Below, in pieces: positions 1-10,800 of a stretch of DNA of 40,888 nt (positions within the stretch are counted from its first letter, which is position 1; each line of letters starts with the position of its first letter). Source of the DNA: Zygnema cylindricum (lineage: Eukaryota > Streptophyta > Zygnematophyceae > Zygnematales > Zygnemataceae); NCBI GenBank assembly GCA_037447655.1, contig JBBHKE010001891.1, positions 194,622 through 235,509 of the forward strand, written 5' to 3'. The position numbers and the translations under genes were made by a program. The notes below the pieces were generated by a model. The model worked only from the letters and a program-made list of their open reading frames with translations, was not told the origin of the DNA and did not search any database.

Positions 1-119
1 AGGAAGAATCTCCGCTTAAAAAAAAAAAAAAAACAGAAAGAATCCCACTAAAGTAAACAAAAAAAACAGGAAAATCCAATCCAAATTTACACTAATTCTG
101 GTGTAAAAAAAAAGAATAC

Positions 120-1867
120 CGGCCAGACTGCAGGGATTATCGCCTGACCACGTCACGACTACGCATTCGGGGTCGAATCCGTACCTGCAGAAAAAGACAA
201 AAAATGTGCAAAAAAAACAAGAAAAAGCTAAAATAAAGACAAAAACAAAACAGGGAAAAACGAAAATCGCATTCAAAAATAGCAAAAACACGGTGAAAAG
301 GTACATCGTGTACCGATGTTAAAAAATTTATACTAAATTCGATTGAAAACTAATAACTCATTAAACTCTAATATTGGTAATTTAGCAGAGGGAGGGAGGG
401 AGGAGCGGAGGGAAGGAGGGAGGGGCGGAGGGAAGGAGGGAGGGGCAGAGGGATGGAGGGGGGGTGGGAGGGAGGGAGGGAGGGCGGGAGGTAGGTAGGG
501 AGGGAGGGAGGGAGGGAGGGCTATCATTATTATATTGACAACTATAATTGACATGTCACTTCGATTCCACATTTCAAGCGATCTTTCTCAACCTCTCTTC
601 CCACCCTCTCTCTCCTTATAACCTCTCGTCCATTTTCCCAAACCTCCCTCCATCTCCTCCATTTTCGCTATCGCCTCTCCCTCTCCTCCCCCGTTTTACC
701 TCCTTCTCCTGCCTCTCCGCTTCCAAATCGTCCCTCTCTCTCTTCCCTCCATCTCTTGCCTCTCCTCTTCCAGATCATCCCTCCCTCTCCTCTCTCTCAA
801 CCATCTTCTCTCCCTCTCCTCCACAACCATCTTTCCTCTCTCTCCTTCTCTAAGAGAGACTTTTCTCTCTCACCTTTCCACAAAGAAGGGGTGTATCTTC
901 CCTGCAACTGAGTGGGAGGGAGAGAGAGAGCCGAGCTTTTCCTCCAATCCGGGAGCTGTAGCCTGTACCAAAATCAGAGTGGAAGTGGTAAGCGAAGGAG
1001 AGGGAGAGGGAGAGCATTTTATTTGGGAAGGCAGGGAAGAGGCCAGGACGTCGAGATCAATCGACGGATCGGATCAGTTGATCGATCGTAGTCGATGATA
1101 GGAGAGAAGATGAGGAAAAGGAGAGGGAGAGGGATCGACTGGGAAAGAGAGAGAGAGAGAGAGAGATGAAGAAGAGAGCGAGGGGGGGAGAGGGAGAAGT
1201 CAATACACTTACATTCAACGCTAAAACCGACCATTCTCGTTTTCGATAATCCATTAAATTCATTCCGGCTCCATCGGAAAAATCGATCGAAGCATAATCT
1301 CCGATCAAAATCGACGCTCCAAAAGAGCTCACTAAAGAAATCCTTTCTGTTTTTTCGTAAACTTCTCTCTCCTCTTCGTAAATTTTACGAATTTGAGGAC
1401 CCGTGAACCTCTCGTAAGCCCGAGATCCCGTAAGTCGAGCCACATTTTCTGAACCACCGAGGTCTTTTTCTATTTTTTTACACTGTTTTGTGGTACTATT
1501 GTCCATCCAAAGAGGACTTCTATTAGTCGAAAACGCCTCCGAAAGTTGTGAAACTAAAGTTTCCGAAGGTTTTAAGTTATTTAAAAGTATTTTCGCGCCT
1601 TTTTTCCAATACACACTCCCGTGTTGTTGTCCACTACCAGAAATTGATGTCACTTTATCAAATGGAAAAGATTTATTTTTAAGGTTAGAGAATACAACTT
1701 CTAGGGCTTCTATCCACATTAAAGGAGGTGCGGTGACCCTGCCCTCGACAAGAGGGTCGCGAATAACTCCGTCTTTAGTGCCATAATGAGGCAAAACTGA
1801 GTCAAACTGAATTGACTCGGACTCGAAGACTCGAAGATTTGAATCCAAAGCAGTGGCCTTTAAAGAT
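120..1867 (-). CDS. Xylulose kinase (FGGY family), partial, three exons visible
   Basis: The gene encodes a plant-type xylulose kinase, which phosphorylates D-xylulose to xylulose 5-phosphate. In coding order the exons are 1867-1213, 962-874 and 184-120; the phases are 1, 0, 2 and 1 and all join in frame with GT-AG introns. Exon 1 shows SLKATALDSNL, LPHYGTKDGV, GSGQQHGSVYW, WMDNSTTKQC, GSRAYERFTGPQIRKI and GDYASIDFSDGAGMNLMD, the last holding the likely catalytic Asp. Exon 2 reads ATAPGLEEKLG then SVAGKIHPFFVE, and exon 3 reads YGFDPECVVVTWSGDNP. These match the order in Arabidopsis XK-2-like proteins. The exon encoding the N-terminal phosphate-binding GFDSSTQ motif should lie to the right but was not found. 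The 3' part runs off the left edge, with 1-119 being intron. Exon 2 contains a short CT-rich tract coding for Ser, Leu and Pro. The family call is very secure; completeness is unknown. Confidence 0.93.
185..873 (-). other. Xylulose kinase intron with purine/pyrimidine simple repeats
   Basis: This is the intron between the second and third visible exons. It holds a GGGA-type tract at about 385-520 and a CT-rich stretch at about 580-860 (plus strand). The reading frames across these tracts are low-complexity Pro/Ser/Leu strings and were not accepted as genes. Confidence 0.7.
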
Positions 1868-1899
1868 CTGCCACGTGTCCACAATTCCGGAAACAAATA

Positions 1900-2060
1900 A
1901 GAATAGCCAAAAAAATAACTCCCTGTCTCTCCCTCTCTCTCTCTACCTCACTCCCTCTCCCCCCCCTCCCACTCCCTCCCTCCACCTGCCTCCCTCTCTT
2001 TCTCCCTTCTTCCCTTTCTCCCTCCCTTTGTTACTGTCTATGTGTCACGAAATTCTCTTT
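1900..2060. repeat. Pyrimidine-rich low-complexity tract
   Basis: The plus strand is CT-rich (CCCTCTCTCTCT and CCCTCCCTCC type). It lies just upstream of the first visible xylulose kinase exon on the minus strand, so it is either intron 1 of that gene or promoter-proximal sequence. No coding signal is seen. Confidence 0.6.
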
Positions 2061-2309
2061 TTCTTGGTTTTTTCCACTCTCTCCTCACTTTTTTTCTTCC
2101 CTCCTTCCATTGAATGCAAAAAACCAGGTGAGATTTCGGTAAAAATAAGAGTAAATCTGGAGAGCTTTTATTGAATTTCAAGTGAAATTTCTGAAAAAAA
2201 AAAAATCTACATTCACGATGAATTACAGAAATTAGGTTCAATATTTGAAAAAAATGATGGAAAAGTGACATGGAAATCCTTTGAAGGTTTATGAAGGACA
2301 TTATGTCTC

Positions 2310-2960
2310 ATAAAATATTGTCATTGTCACATTTTGATGAATATTGTCACATGCTGTCACTCATTTTGTCGTTTTCTCAGCAGTAATTAAATGGAACTTA
2401 CTTGCTACCGTCACATTTTGTCACACATCAAATCAGTCATAAATTAAAACTCACTTGCCATTGCCACATTTTGTCTTATCATAAAATACATACCTAAAAG
2501 AATTAAAGGGTCATGGGAAAAAAAAAATGGGAAAATGAATGGAGTTCACTTGACATTTTGATATCCTCTCACATCTAATAAGTTATAAAAATGATATTCC
2601 CATGCCATTGTCATTGTACGGACTCTGGAGACAAGATTGCTAATAAACTTATCTCACTTTTGCCACCAAAGTTTAGTCTGTCTAACCTCACTTTTACTTT
2701 TTTTTAATTCTTGAATAAAATATGAGGTTTTTAAAAATGTTATTAACTTTTATTCGCATTATTAATTTTCCGAATTCGAATGCTCGATTTCTCTTGGATG
2801 ATTGGTCCTTTTGTTGTGATCTTTTGTGTCATTGAAATAAATAAGTAAATAAATACTAAATATAGCTATCATTAACTCTTTTTACTTATAAATTGATTTG
2901 CAAAGCATACCGATTACATTCACATTTTCGCCACATGTTGTCAACTTATTGTCACTTAAG
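2310..2960. repeat. Dispersed TGTCACATTTTGTCA-like repeats
   Basis: Variants of TGTCACATTTTGTCAC occur at about 2325-2350, 2410-2430, 2465-2475, 2555-2620 and 2915-2960, in AT-rich sequence. Spacing is irregular, so this is a degenerate satellite-like cluster rather than a clean array. No gene is seen here. Confidence 0.5.
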
Positions 2961-3167
2961 TTGTCAAAAAAAAAATGTGAATTTAATACCAAAAAAAAAA
3001 AAAAATTGTAATTTTTTTTTCCCCAAATTTTCACAAAATGTCAAATTTATTTCTTTTTGTGTGCATTGTAAAGTTTATAATTGCTTTCACACGAGTTACC
3101 TATGTCACATGTTCCATATATATAAATCATATATAAAGGATATATAGTTGATACATATCTTCATAGG

Positions 3168-3169
<2 letters not shown>

Positions 3170-3208
<39 letters not shown>
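3170..3208. repeat. (TA)n microsatellite
   Basis: An uninterrupted AT dinucleotide run of about 37 bases, embedded in AT-rich sequence beginning near 3115. The TYIYIY reading frame across it is an artefact. Confidence 0.9.
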
Positions 3209-3214
<6 letters not shown>

Positions 3215-3530
3215 GATAATAAGCAAAAAAACATACTGAGTGGAGGAGTCGAGGCCAAGGAATAGTCCCCCGGAAGGCAAGCGCGCCATGGAAACAAGGG
3301 GAGGAAGGAGAGAGGGAAGAGCGAGGAAGGCAAAGGAGGAGAAGAGAGGAAGAAGAAGAAAAAAAGATTATTATGTAAGTGAAAGAATAAAAAAGAGAAC
3401 AATACAAGGAGAGGCAAGAGAGTAAGGAAAAAAGTGCGTATTGTAAAAGGGAAGGAAAGGAAAAAGGTAAAAAAGGAGCGAACAAGAGAGGCGAAGGAAG
3501 ACGAGAGAGGGAAAGAGGAAGGAAGCATAT

Positions 3531-3665
3531 AGGTTTCATTCGTACGAAAATTGATTTTTCGTACGGAATATTAATTTTTGTACGGAATTAAAATTTCTGT
3601 ACGAAACTGCGCATATTCATTATTTTTTGGGCGTTTCATGCGTGCGTATAGTACGAATGAAACCT
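3531..3665. mobile_element. Small TIR element (MITE), 135 bp
   Basis: The ends are perfect 15-bp inverted repeats: AGGTTTCATTCGTAC on the left and GTACGAATGAAACCT on the right. The interior repeats CGTACGGAAT-type motifs. The length and TIRs fit a MITE. It has no coding capacity, and superfamily cannot be assigned because no clear target duplication longer than 2-3 bases is visible. Confidence 0.7.
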
Positions 3666-3784
3666 CTATGGAAGGAAAAGACACAAGGGAGAGGGAAGCG
3701 GGAAAGGCGGAAAGCCTCCAGGGAAAGAAGAGGGGAAAAATTGAAGCGTAGGAAAGCGAGTGCTAAGACAGTAAAAAGTAAAAA

Positions 3785-4010
3785 CACACCAATGATCGAT
3801 AATTCGATATACAATGCCGATATATCGACTATCGGGAGGTCAGAAGAAGGGGCATATCGGTTGTCGGCAAATGGCTACCGATACACAGCACTACAAATCT
3901 GTAATGTTGAAATTATCAAGAAATTATCAAATTATTGCATTAGATTATATGCACAAAATTTATCGCGATAACACCGATACCGATAGTTGCCGGTTATCGA
4001 ACGGTCACTC
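3785..4010. mobile_element. Rearranged hAT-like remnant
   Basis: 3790-3893 (ends in ACCGATACACAGCACTA) resembles the right end of the hAT-like element at 18185-19590. 3957-4006 (TATCGCGATAACACCGATAC onward) resembles the left internal part of the same element. The two pieces are in the wrong order for one intact copy, so this is a broken or rearranged remnant. Confidence 0.5.
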
Positions 4011-4027
4011 CTGAAGTCCTGGAGGCA

Positions 4028-4922
4028 AAGGTCGCAAAAGTCAAAATTTTAGATGCCCAAAACTGGCAATTTTTTTCTTTTTCAAATCTGAACGCCCGAT
4101 ACCCGACCCGGTTATTGTCACGCTAATAAATTGTTACCCGCTACCCGATACGCGCTTACGAAATTAAAAGTTAACCGAAACTCGATTTCTCGCGACTACC
4201 CGTAGCCGCCCGTACCCTGATATGTACAAAATTTATGGTACATCTCCCTCATACCTTTCCACGATACCAAGAGTAAAAAGTACAATAATGTTATATAGTA
4301 TGGACAGTACGAAACCTTCATTTTTTTTCCTTTTTGCTTACCCGGTCGTACCCGAATTTGTTATTTTTTTTTGTGAATCACCCGCCCGAATCCGGCCAGC
4401 CCCCAAAATTTGTCACCCGAATCCGTTCCGGATCCGACGTGGGCGATCGAGTATTAGTCGTCAGAGGTCATAATCGGGTACCTAAATCCGTACCTGACTG
4501 TTACCCGACCGCCCGCGTCCGATCTGGAACGGATTCGGGTGCCAAATTATAAGGGTCGGTCAGATTCGGGCGGGTGATGCACAATAAAAAATAAAAAAAT
4601 CAGGTACGGTTGGGTAACCAAAAAACGAACATAACTGAAGGTTTTATACTGTCCATTCTATCCCACATTATTGTATTTTATACTCTTTGGTATCGTGGAG
4701 GGTATGAGGGAGATGTACCATTAATTTTGTACATATTCGGGAATGGGCGGGTACGGGTAGTCACGAGAAATCGAGTTTCGGCTAACTTTCTTTTTCGTTA
4801 ATATGTATCAGGTAACAGTTAACAATTTAGGAGCGTGGCATAACCTGGTCGAGTATCTTCAAATTTTGAAAAGAAAAAAAATTGTCGGTTTCGGGTATCT
4901 AAAATATTTACTTTTGCGACCT
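4028..4922. mobile_element. Long fold-back (inverted-repeat) element, about 0.9 kb
   Basis: The left arm (from GGTCGCAAAAGTCAAAATTT) is imperfectly complementary to the right arm (ending TTACTTTTGCGACC). Matching arm pairs continue inward: GTACATCTCCCTCATACC against GGTATGAGGGAGATGTACC, and ATCCGTTCC against GGAACGGAT. The centre is near 4475, so almost the whole segment is palindromic. No transposase is visible, so this is probably a non-autonomous fold-back or MITE. Confidence 0.7.
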
Positions 4923-6360
4923 CTATCGGTCGTGTACAGATTCGGATACCTGATTGCAACCCTCTAATAAGTCTACAAGGGGGGAAAATATCGATAACCC
5001 CCTTCAATATTGAAAATCAAGAGTCGCCATTTCGGTTTCAATATGCATTGTTTAATAACATACTTTTATATTTATTTCATTAAAGATAAGGAAACATTTT
5101 AATAACAAAGGAAAATTATTTTTATAAAGCACAATGGCGAATCACATTGGTGAGTGTTAACATAAATGAATTGCAAAAAAAAGTGAGAAATATAGGATAA
5201 CAGGAGGAAAAACTTAAAAACAATGCAAACAAAAGTAGCACAGTGGCAAGCCAACAAAGGACATTTAACAAACAACAAACACGAAAAAACAAAAAATAGC
5301 ATATAAAAAAAAACACTTAATCAAACTAAATGTAGCTTAATAACTTTTGTATCGACGTTGAAGAAGGTTTGGAACACATCGACGACCCATAACAAAAATA
5401 GCAAATCGAAAGAGGATCGGATCTTGCACCTATTATAGATTCACATGTCAATATTGATAATAAAAGAAATGTATCGATAAGAGCGAGAGGGCTCCCACAG
5501 GCCCCTCCTCTCGGAATAACTTCGACCACAATCATTGGGTGGGTTTTCCAAATTACAAAATATCTCGACCGCCATGGGAATAACGTCATCTATAACATTG
5601 AGGTGTATTGTCACACTGTTTTTTCTTCTTAGTAGTATCATGCAGGGTCACTCTAACATATCGAGCCATTGCTTAACCAACGACTTTAACCTTACAATGT
5701 TCGCGAATACAATTTTAAAAAAAAACAATGTCAATCCATCGTGAGAGAATAACGTCCCAACAAAAAGAGTCCCCCCCTCTCCCCCTCTTATTTATAAGCA
5801 ACAGTTGCAATAGTGTCGTATGCTTACATGAGCTCCCCTTATATGAGCAGTGAAGCAAATGGACGCCGACGGGCTGGTAGTGCCTAAAAATTGATAGCTG
5901 CATCGTGAAAATCTCCCATTTTACGAAATTGAAAAATTGAACTACCGTTTAAGTTGTCTTATAACTTAGAATGCATTTCAATTTCTTGTCTTTTCTTTTT
6001 CGATGCATGGATGTCTATGGCAACTCGTCTTGAATATAAACACCATATTCAAGAAAGTGACAAACTATCATCTAATATGCTTTTGTTTTTTCGCATGTTC
6101 CCCACAAATTCAACGTTTCACACGCGAAAAGCAAGCTATTTTTTCCTCCGACATCGCATATGTGCGTAATTATTTTTTGCAGAGGTCTAGGACCTCCAAC
6201 GTCATTTTTGGGTATTTGCAAAATTCTTCGCCTCAGTCGCCTCTCCCCGTTCCCACTCCCTCTGTTGGGCTGGAAAGAAGGAGCTATGAAAATGATATTT
6301 TGACTGCCTGTACGCGTACCTAGACAAAAAAACCAAACGAGGTAGCCATGGCGGAAAGTT
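4923..6360. other. Intergenic sequence, no gene recognised
   Basis: I see no splice-consistent coding sequence, RNA gene or repeat in this AT-rich stretch. The open frames are short and lack recognisable motifs. Confidence 0.5.
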
Positions 6361-6367
6361 TTAGAAT

Positions 6368-6480
6368 TAGTGACGTCGACAGTGTCACAAATCAGCATAA
6401 GGTCGACAGTGTCACAACAAATAAAGTTGACAATGTCACAAAAACCAGACGTCTACAGCGTCACAAAACAGCAGAAAAGT
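6368..6480. repeat. Degenerate tandem repeat, GTCGACAGTGTCACAA unit
   Basis: Four to five imperfect copies of a unit like GTCGACAGTGTCACAA occur about every 22-28 bases (near 6375, 6402, 6426 and 6449). A similar motif in the opposite orientation recurs at 22750-22885. Confidence 0.65.
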
Positions 6481-6611
6481 TAGCGTCTACAACACGTCAA
6501 ACGCGTACGGAAAACCTTATGTACACGACAAACAATTACGGTTGCACGGGCAAAAATACAGTAACCCCCCCCAAGTAAAGGAGCATTTGGATACGACAAT
6601 CCAAGGATCAT

Positions 6612-6639
6612 CACGTGGCCGAATCGAGCTGGACACGTG
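6612..6639. promoter_or_regulatory. Pair of G-box (CACGTG) motifs
   Basis: CACGTG occurs at 6612-6617 and 6634-6639, in the contexts TCACGTGGCC and ACACGTGGAC. G-boxes bind plant bZIP and bHLH factors, including light-signalling factors. They lie about 1.2 kb upstream of the proposed GAT-like start. That they act on this gene is inference only. Confidence 0.3.
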
Positions 6640-7006
6640 GACACCATCTTTGATGTTCCACGTCATGTCATAATGCATGAAATCTGATAATCTGTCAGCG
6701 TTCAGAATTCAGAATCTGTACTCCAGAGCTTCAAGCGAACTTGAAGCCTATCCAGTATCCACAATTGTGGGGCGAACCTGTAAGCGTCCGATGACGATCT
6801 GACGGTTCATATTTCATTTGATACTCCGGAGGATCTTTAAAAAAGTACACCCTGTACTACTCCGTACAATCCATTTCCCTCCCGCTGCTGAAAGTCTCTC
6901 GCGCAAAAGTACGAATACGAATTGAAATTTTCAAAATTTGCGATTTTGCTGTTCGGGAGAATCAATACAAGACTTTTGCTTTTCTACTCTACTGTACTGT
7001 ACTGCA

Positions 7007-7224
7007 CACCGCGAATCGTTATTTAGCGTCAAGGTTTTTTTCGCCACTTAAAACGTCTTTTCTCCGTACACACACGTCGGATTGTGGATCTGACGGTTGC
7101 GATTGAAAGGTAACATTATCAGCTTCCGATTGGCGGTCTAAAAAAAAAAATTAAACAAGTGTGTACGGAGAAAATATGTTTTAAGTGGCGAAAGAAACAT
7201 TGACGCTAATAACGATTCGCGGTG
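7007..7224. mobile_element. TA-flanked MITE, CACCGCGAATCG family (copy 1)
   Basis: The left TIR is CACCGCGAATCGTTATTTAG and the right TIR reads as CACCGCGAATCGTTATTAGC on the opposite strand. The inverted repeat continues inward through GCCACTTAAAAC and CTCCGTACACAC. TA follows the right end. Other members of the family are at 14298, 18187, 20276, 25356 and 28939. Confidence 0.8.
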
Positions 7225-7810
7225 TAGTTTTCTTTCGGAATATACAGTACTGTACAGTACAGTAGTGCGACTCTTTTAGTGCGCTATTTAGTGCGAAAAC
7301 AATAGAATACGCGTTAGGTGTTCGAAATCCTCAGTTTCGGAGTACGGCGTAGCCGCCAATTTTGGAACCTTTTCGAATTGGAAATCCTAAGTACGTTTTC
7401 GTACTATGACTCGTACATTTTGTCTCTTTGTGTTCTGTACGGACGTACGGCCAACCGCGTTTAAATACTGACGCGACAAAGATATTTCCTTGTTATTCTA
7501 TTTTGTCTTCTTCTGTGTTTTTTTTTTTGTAAATTCTACAATCTTGTAGACTTTGGAGACATTTTTTTTTAAAGGTATTTTCCTCTTTTTATCATTTTTT
7601 TAAAGATTTTTTTAGTTTTAGGCTTTGAAATTCAAAAATATTTTTGCGAAAATTTACCTAAAATTCAAAAAAAAGTTATAAAAAATTCTGAAACTTTTTA
7701 CCAGAAATTGAACCGAAAATCGGAAAAAAAAAAAATGATGATCTTCGAAGAATCGCTGGTTCGAGACTCGGCAGAAAGGACAAATTTATCACACGTGCCA
7801 GATCTCTCCA

Positions 7811-10800
7811 ATGTGCTGCCCGTTTATGCATTCTGAGGCAATCAAGTTGGATTTTGTCGGTAAAAGAACATGGATTTTTTTTTTCAAGTTCATTTGTTTT
7901 CAATCCATTTTTCTCAACCGTCGGAAAAGCTCCTTTCATTTCTTTTTCGTGTTTTATGTTTTTTTGTCCTCATTCTCCTCTTTTTCCATTCTTCTTAAAT
8001 TTTTTTTTTTTTTAATTAGTCACTTTGGAAGATACCAATTGTCTTCATAGGACATTCTTTCGTTATTGGATTACTTTATCTTTCCTCCCCTCCCTCCCCC
8101 CCTCCTTCCTCCCCTCCTTCTTCCTTCCTCCCTCCCCTCCCTCCTTCCATCTTTCCCTCCATTCCTTTTGGTGTTTTTGAATAAGATACAAATTCTTTAA
8201 TTTGAAATCTTTTTGGGGAAGACTGACGTTTGGATGATGATCATAAGCGATTTTTTTGATTTGTCGTTTTTTATCGTTTTCCTGTACCATCTGACCTATC
8301 TGAAAACTTTACGTTTTTCTTTGCCGTTTTTTTACCGTTTTTTGCCGTTTCTCTGTCGTTTTTATGCCTCTGGAGAGAAAACTTTTTGTACGGTCTTGTA
8401 AACTAATTTAAACTGAAAAATTGCTCACGTTTAATCTTATTTTTACCCTTTTTAGTGTGTTTTTATCGTTTTTTTTTTTTTTTTTCCTTTCTTTCAGGAG
8501 AATAGTATCAGTTCCTAATTGGAAGTATTTTAAGTTGGAAAACCGCTCATGTTTAGTCTTTTTTTCTTACGTTTTTTGTCATTTTTTTGCCGTTTTTATG
8601 TTATTTCTTTTCAAGGAGATAATCATCTGGATCTTATTCTAAAAATATGTCAAATTAGAATCTTCCTCATCTTTACCTCTTTTTTTTGTCTTTTTCTTCT
8701 TCACTTCAGTAGAACATCTGGACCTTATCGTAAAATATACTAAATCAGAACCTTCCTCATCTTGACCTCTTTTTTTTGTCGTTTTGTGGTTCATTTCAAA
8801 CGAATACCATCTTGACCTTATCAACACGTTTAATCGGAAAATTCCTCAATTTCACCTCTCCTTTATTTTTTGTCTTTTTCTGGTTCATTTCAGGCGAATA
8901 CCATCTGGACCTTATCGTAAAGTACGGTGCCGTGCCTGTGATAGTGCCACGTGTCATGGGATTACAATCTCTTTTGGACAGTTTTGAACCAATCCATGGA
9001 GTCCTTTTATGCGAAGGAGAAGACATCGACCCGAGTTTATACGATAGCGACGTTTCTTCCCTAAGTTCCGAGGAACTCGAGGAAATTAAAGCGATTCACG
9101 CGAGCGACGCGAATATCGACCACGCGAAAGATTCGATCGAATTACAGTTGGCGCGACGCTGTTTGGAACGAAATATTCCGTACTTAGGGATTTGTCGAGG
9201 CTCGCAGGTTTTGAATGTGGCGTGTGGAGGATCGCTATATACGGTGAGACTTTGGAGATAATTTTCTTGTTAAAATCATTGCAAAATCCTTTTGAAATCC
9301 TCTCAAATTCCTCTGAAAATCCTCTCAAAATCATCTGAAATTCCTCTCAGATTCCTCTCTTGAAATCCTCTTAAACATCTTATATATGTATGGAGGTTTT
9401 GTACCCGTTTTTTTGTTACATTCCTGCTATAATTTTCATGTTTTTGAGTTTTTGATGTTTATTTTTCAAATGTGGAAAAGTAATTGGAAACTCTATATGT
9501 GGTTTGCCCGTAATGTACATGTATTCCACGCTCTTTTTCGATATAGTACGTGTATATTGTGGTCTTTTTGGATATAAAACTTTTGGAAAAAGTACGTATT
9601 TACTTTGACCTTTTTGGATATAGGACGTGTATAGTGTGGTTTTTTGGATATAGTACGTCTTTTTTTTGGGTAGAATAAAGTGTGGTTGTTTTTTGGTTTT
9701 TGTTTAATATTTGTTATGAAGTCCACAGACTCTTCCTTTAGGATTGGGAAGTTATCACTCTGAAAAGTATATTTTGAATTGCCAAATCTTTTGTATCTCT
9801 CATCATAAATAGTCTTGACCGTAGTGCCAGTTATTATTTGATGTACAGCATATTTAGTGAGGATGTTAATATTTGTATGTGGATTGAAGTCATCCGTGTG
9901 AGCTCCTCCCAGTAAAATGTTCTCAATTTTTTTTTTTATCTTGGTTGAGAACTTGAGTCTGAGTGGTTTTCTTGTTCATTTTTCTTACAATGAAGACAGA
10001 GATGTGGTTTTGAAGATGGTCACGTTCCTGTTGTGAAATTTACAATGAATCTGTGTTATATATATGTATATCTATAAGTATGTATGTATGCATATATGTA
10101 TATATATATGTGTATATATATGTATTTATGTGTACATATATGGGTGTGTGTAAATGTGTGTTTGTATAGCTATCGATAGAGAGAGAGGGAAGAAGGGAGG
10201 AAGAGAGGGGGGGGGAGGGAGAGGGAGAGGGAGAGGGAGAGGGAGAGGGAGAGGGAGAGGGAGAGATGTATGTAATAACCATATTTTGTATTTGTATACA
10301 GGATGTGGAGACGGAGTTGTCTCGCAAAAATGCCTTGACTGTAAAACACATCGACTATTCTAATTACGGTGAGTTTTGAGGATTGTAGAGAGAGTGCTGG
10401 TGGGAGGGAACAGAGGAGGTGGTAGAGGGAGAGGGGGGGAGAGAGAGGGGGAGAGAGAATGTGTTGGATAGACGGTAATGGAGGAGAGTAATGTACCTGG
10501 TACAAAAACCCATTACTCCTAATGATTCACTAGCTCTAATAGCGATGTAAGGTCTATTTGACATCAATTGGTTTGGGATTTTAAAGTCGGATTAGGAGAT
10601 ATTTACAATCTGAAGTTTTTATGTTCACTTTAAACCAATGTACTGTCTTTTCCAAAAATTAAAGGATTAACCATTCTTTCTTACTGATTTATTGTTCTTT
10701 GCAAGGACTTTGCAACATAGAAGAGATCGTGGTCGTTTTCTACTGGTTTTGATAATGTGAAGGCATTTATCAAAATGCGTTGCTATTCGCAAAAACTTGA

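Noticed and set aside
3105-3539. Minus-strand frames over the (TA)n and GA-rich region
   Set aside because: They encode Tyr/Ile and Ser/Leu low-complexity strings from simple repeats, with no family motif or splice support.
7738-7834. Alternative GAT-like first exon starting MMIFEESLV and reading SDLSNVLP-like residues
   Set aside because: The resemblance to the plant N-terminus is brief; the frame reaches a stop before the donor, and only another frame (ending IKLDFVG) joins exon 2 in phase. It may still mark a frameshift or a missed exon.
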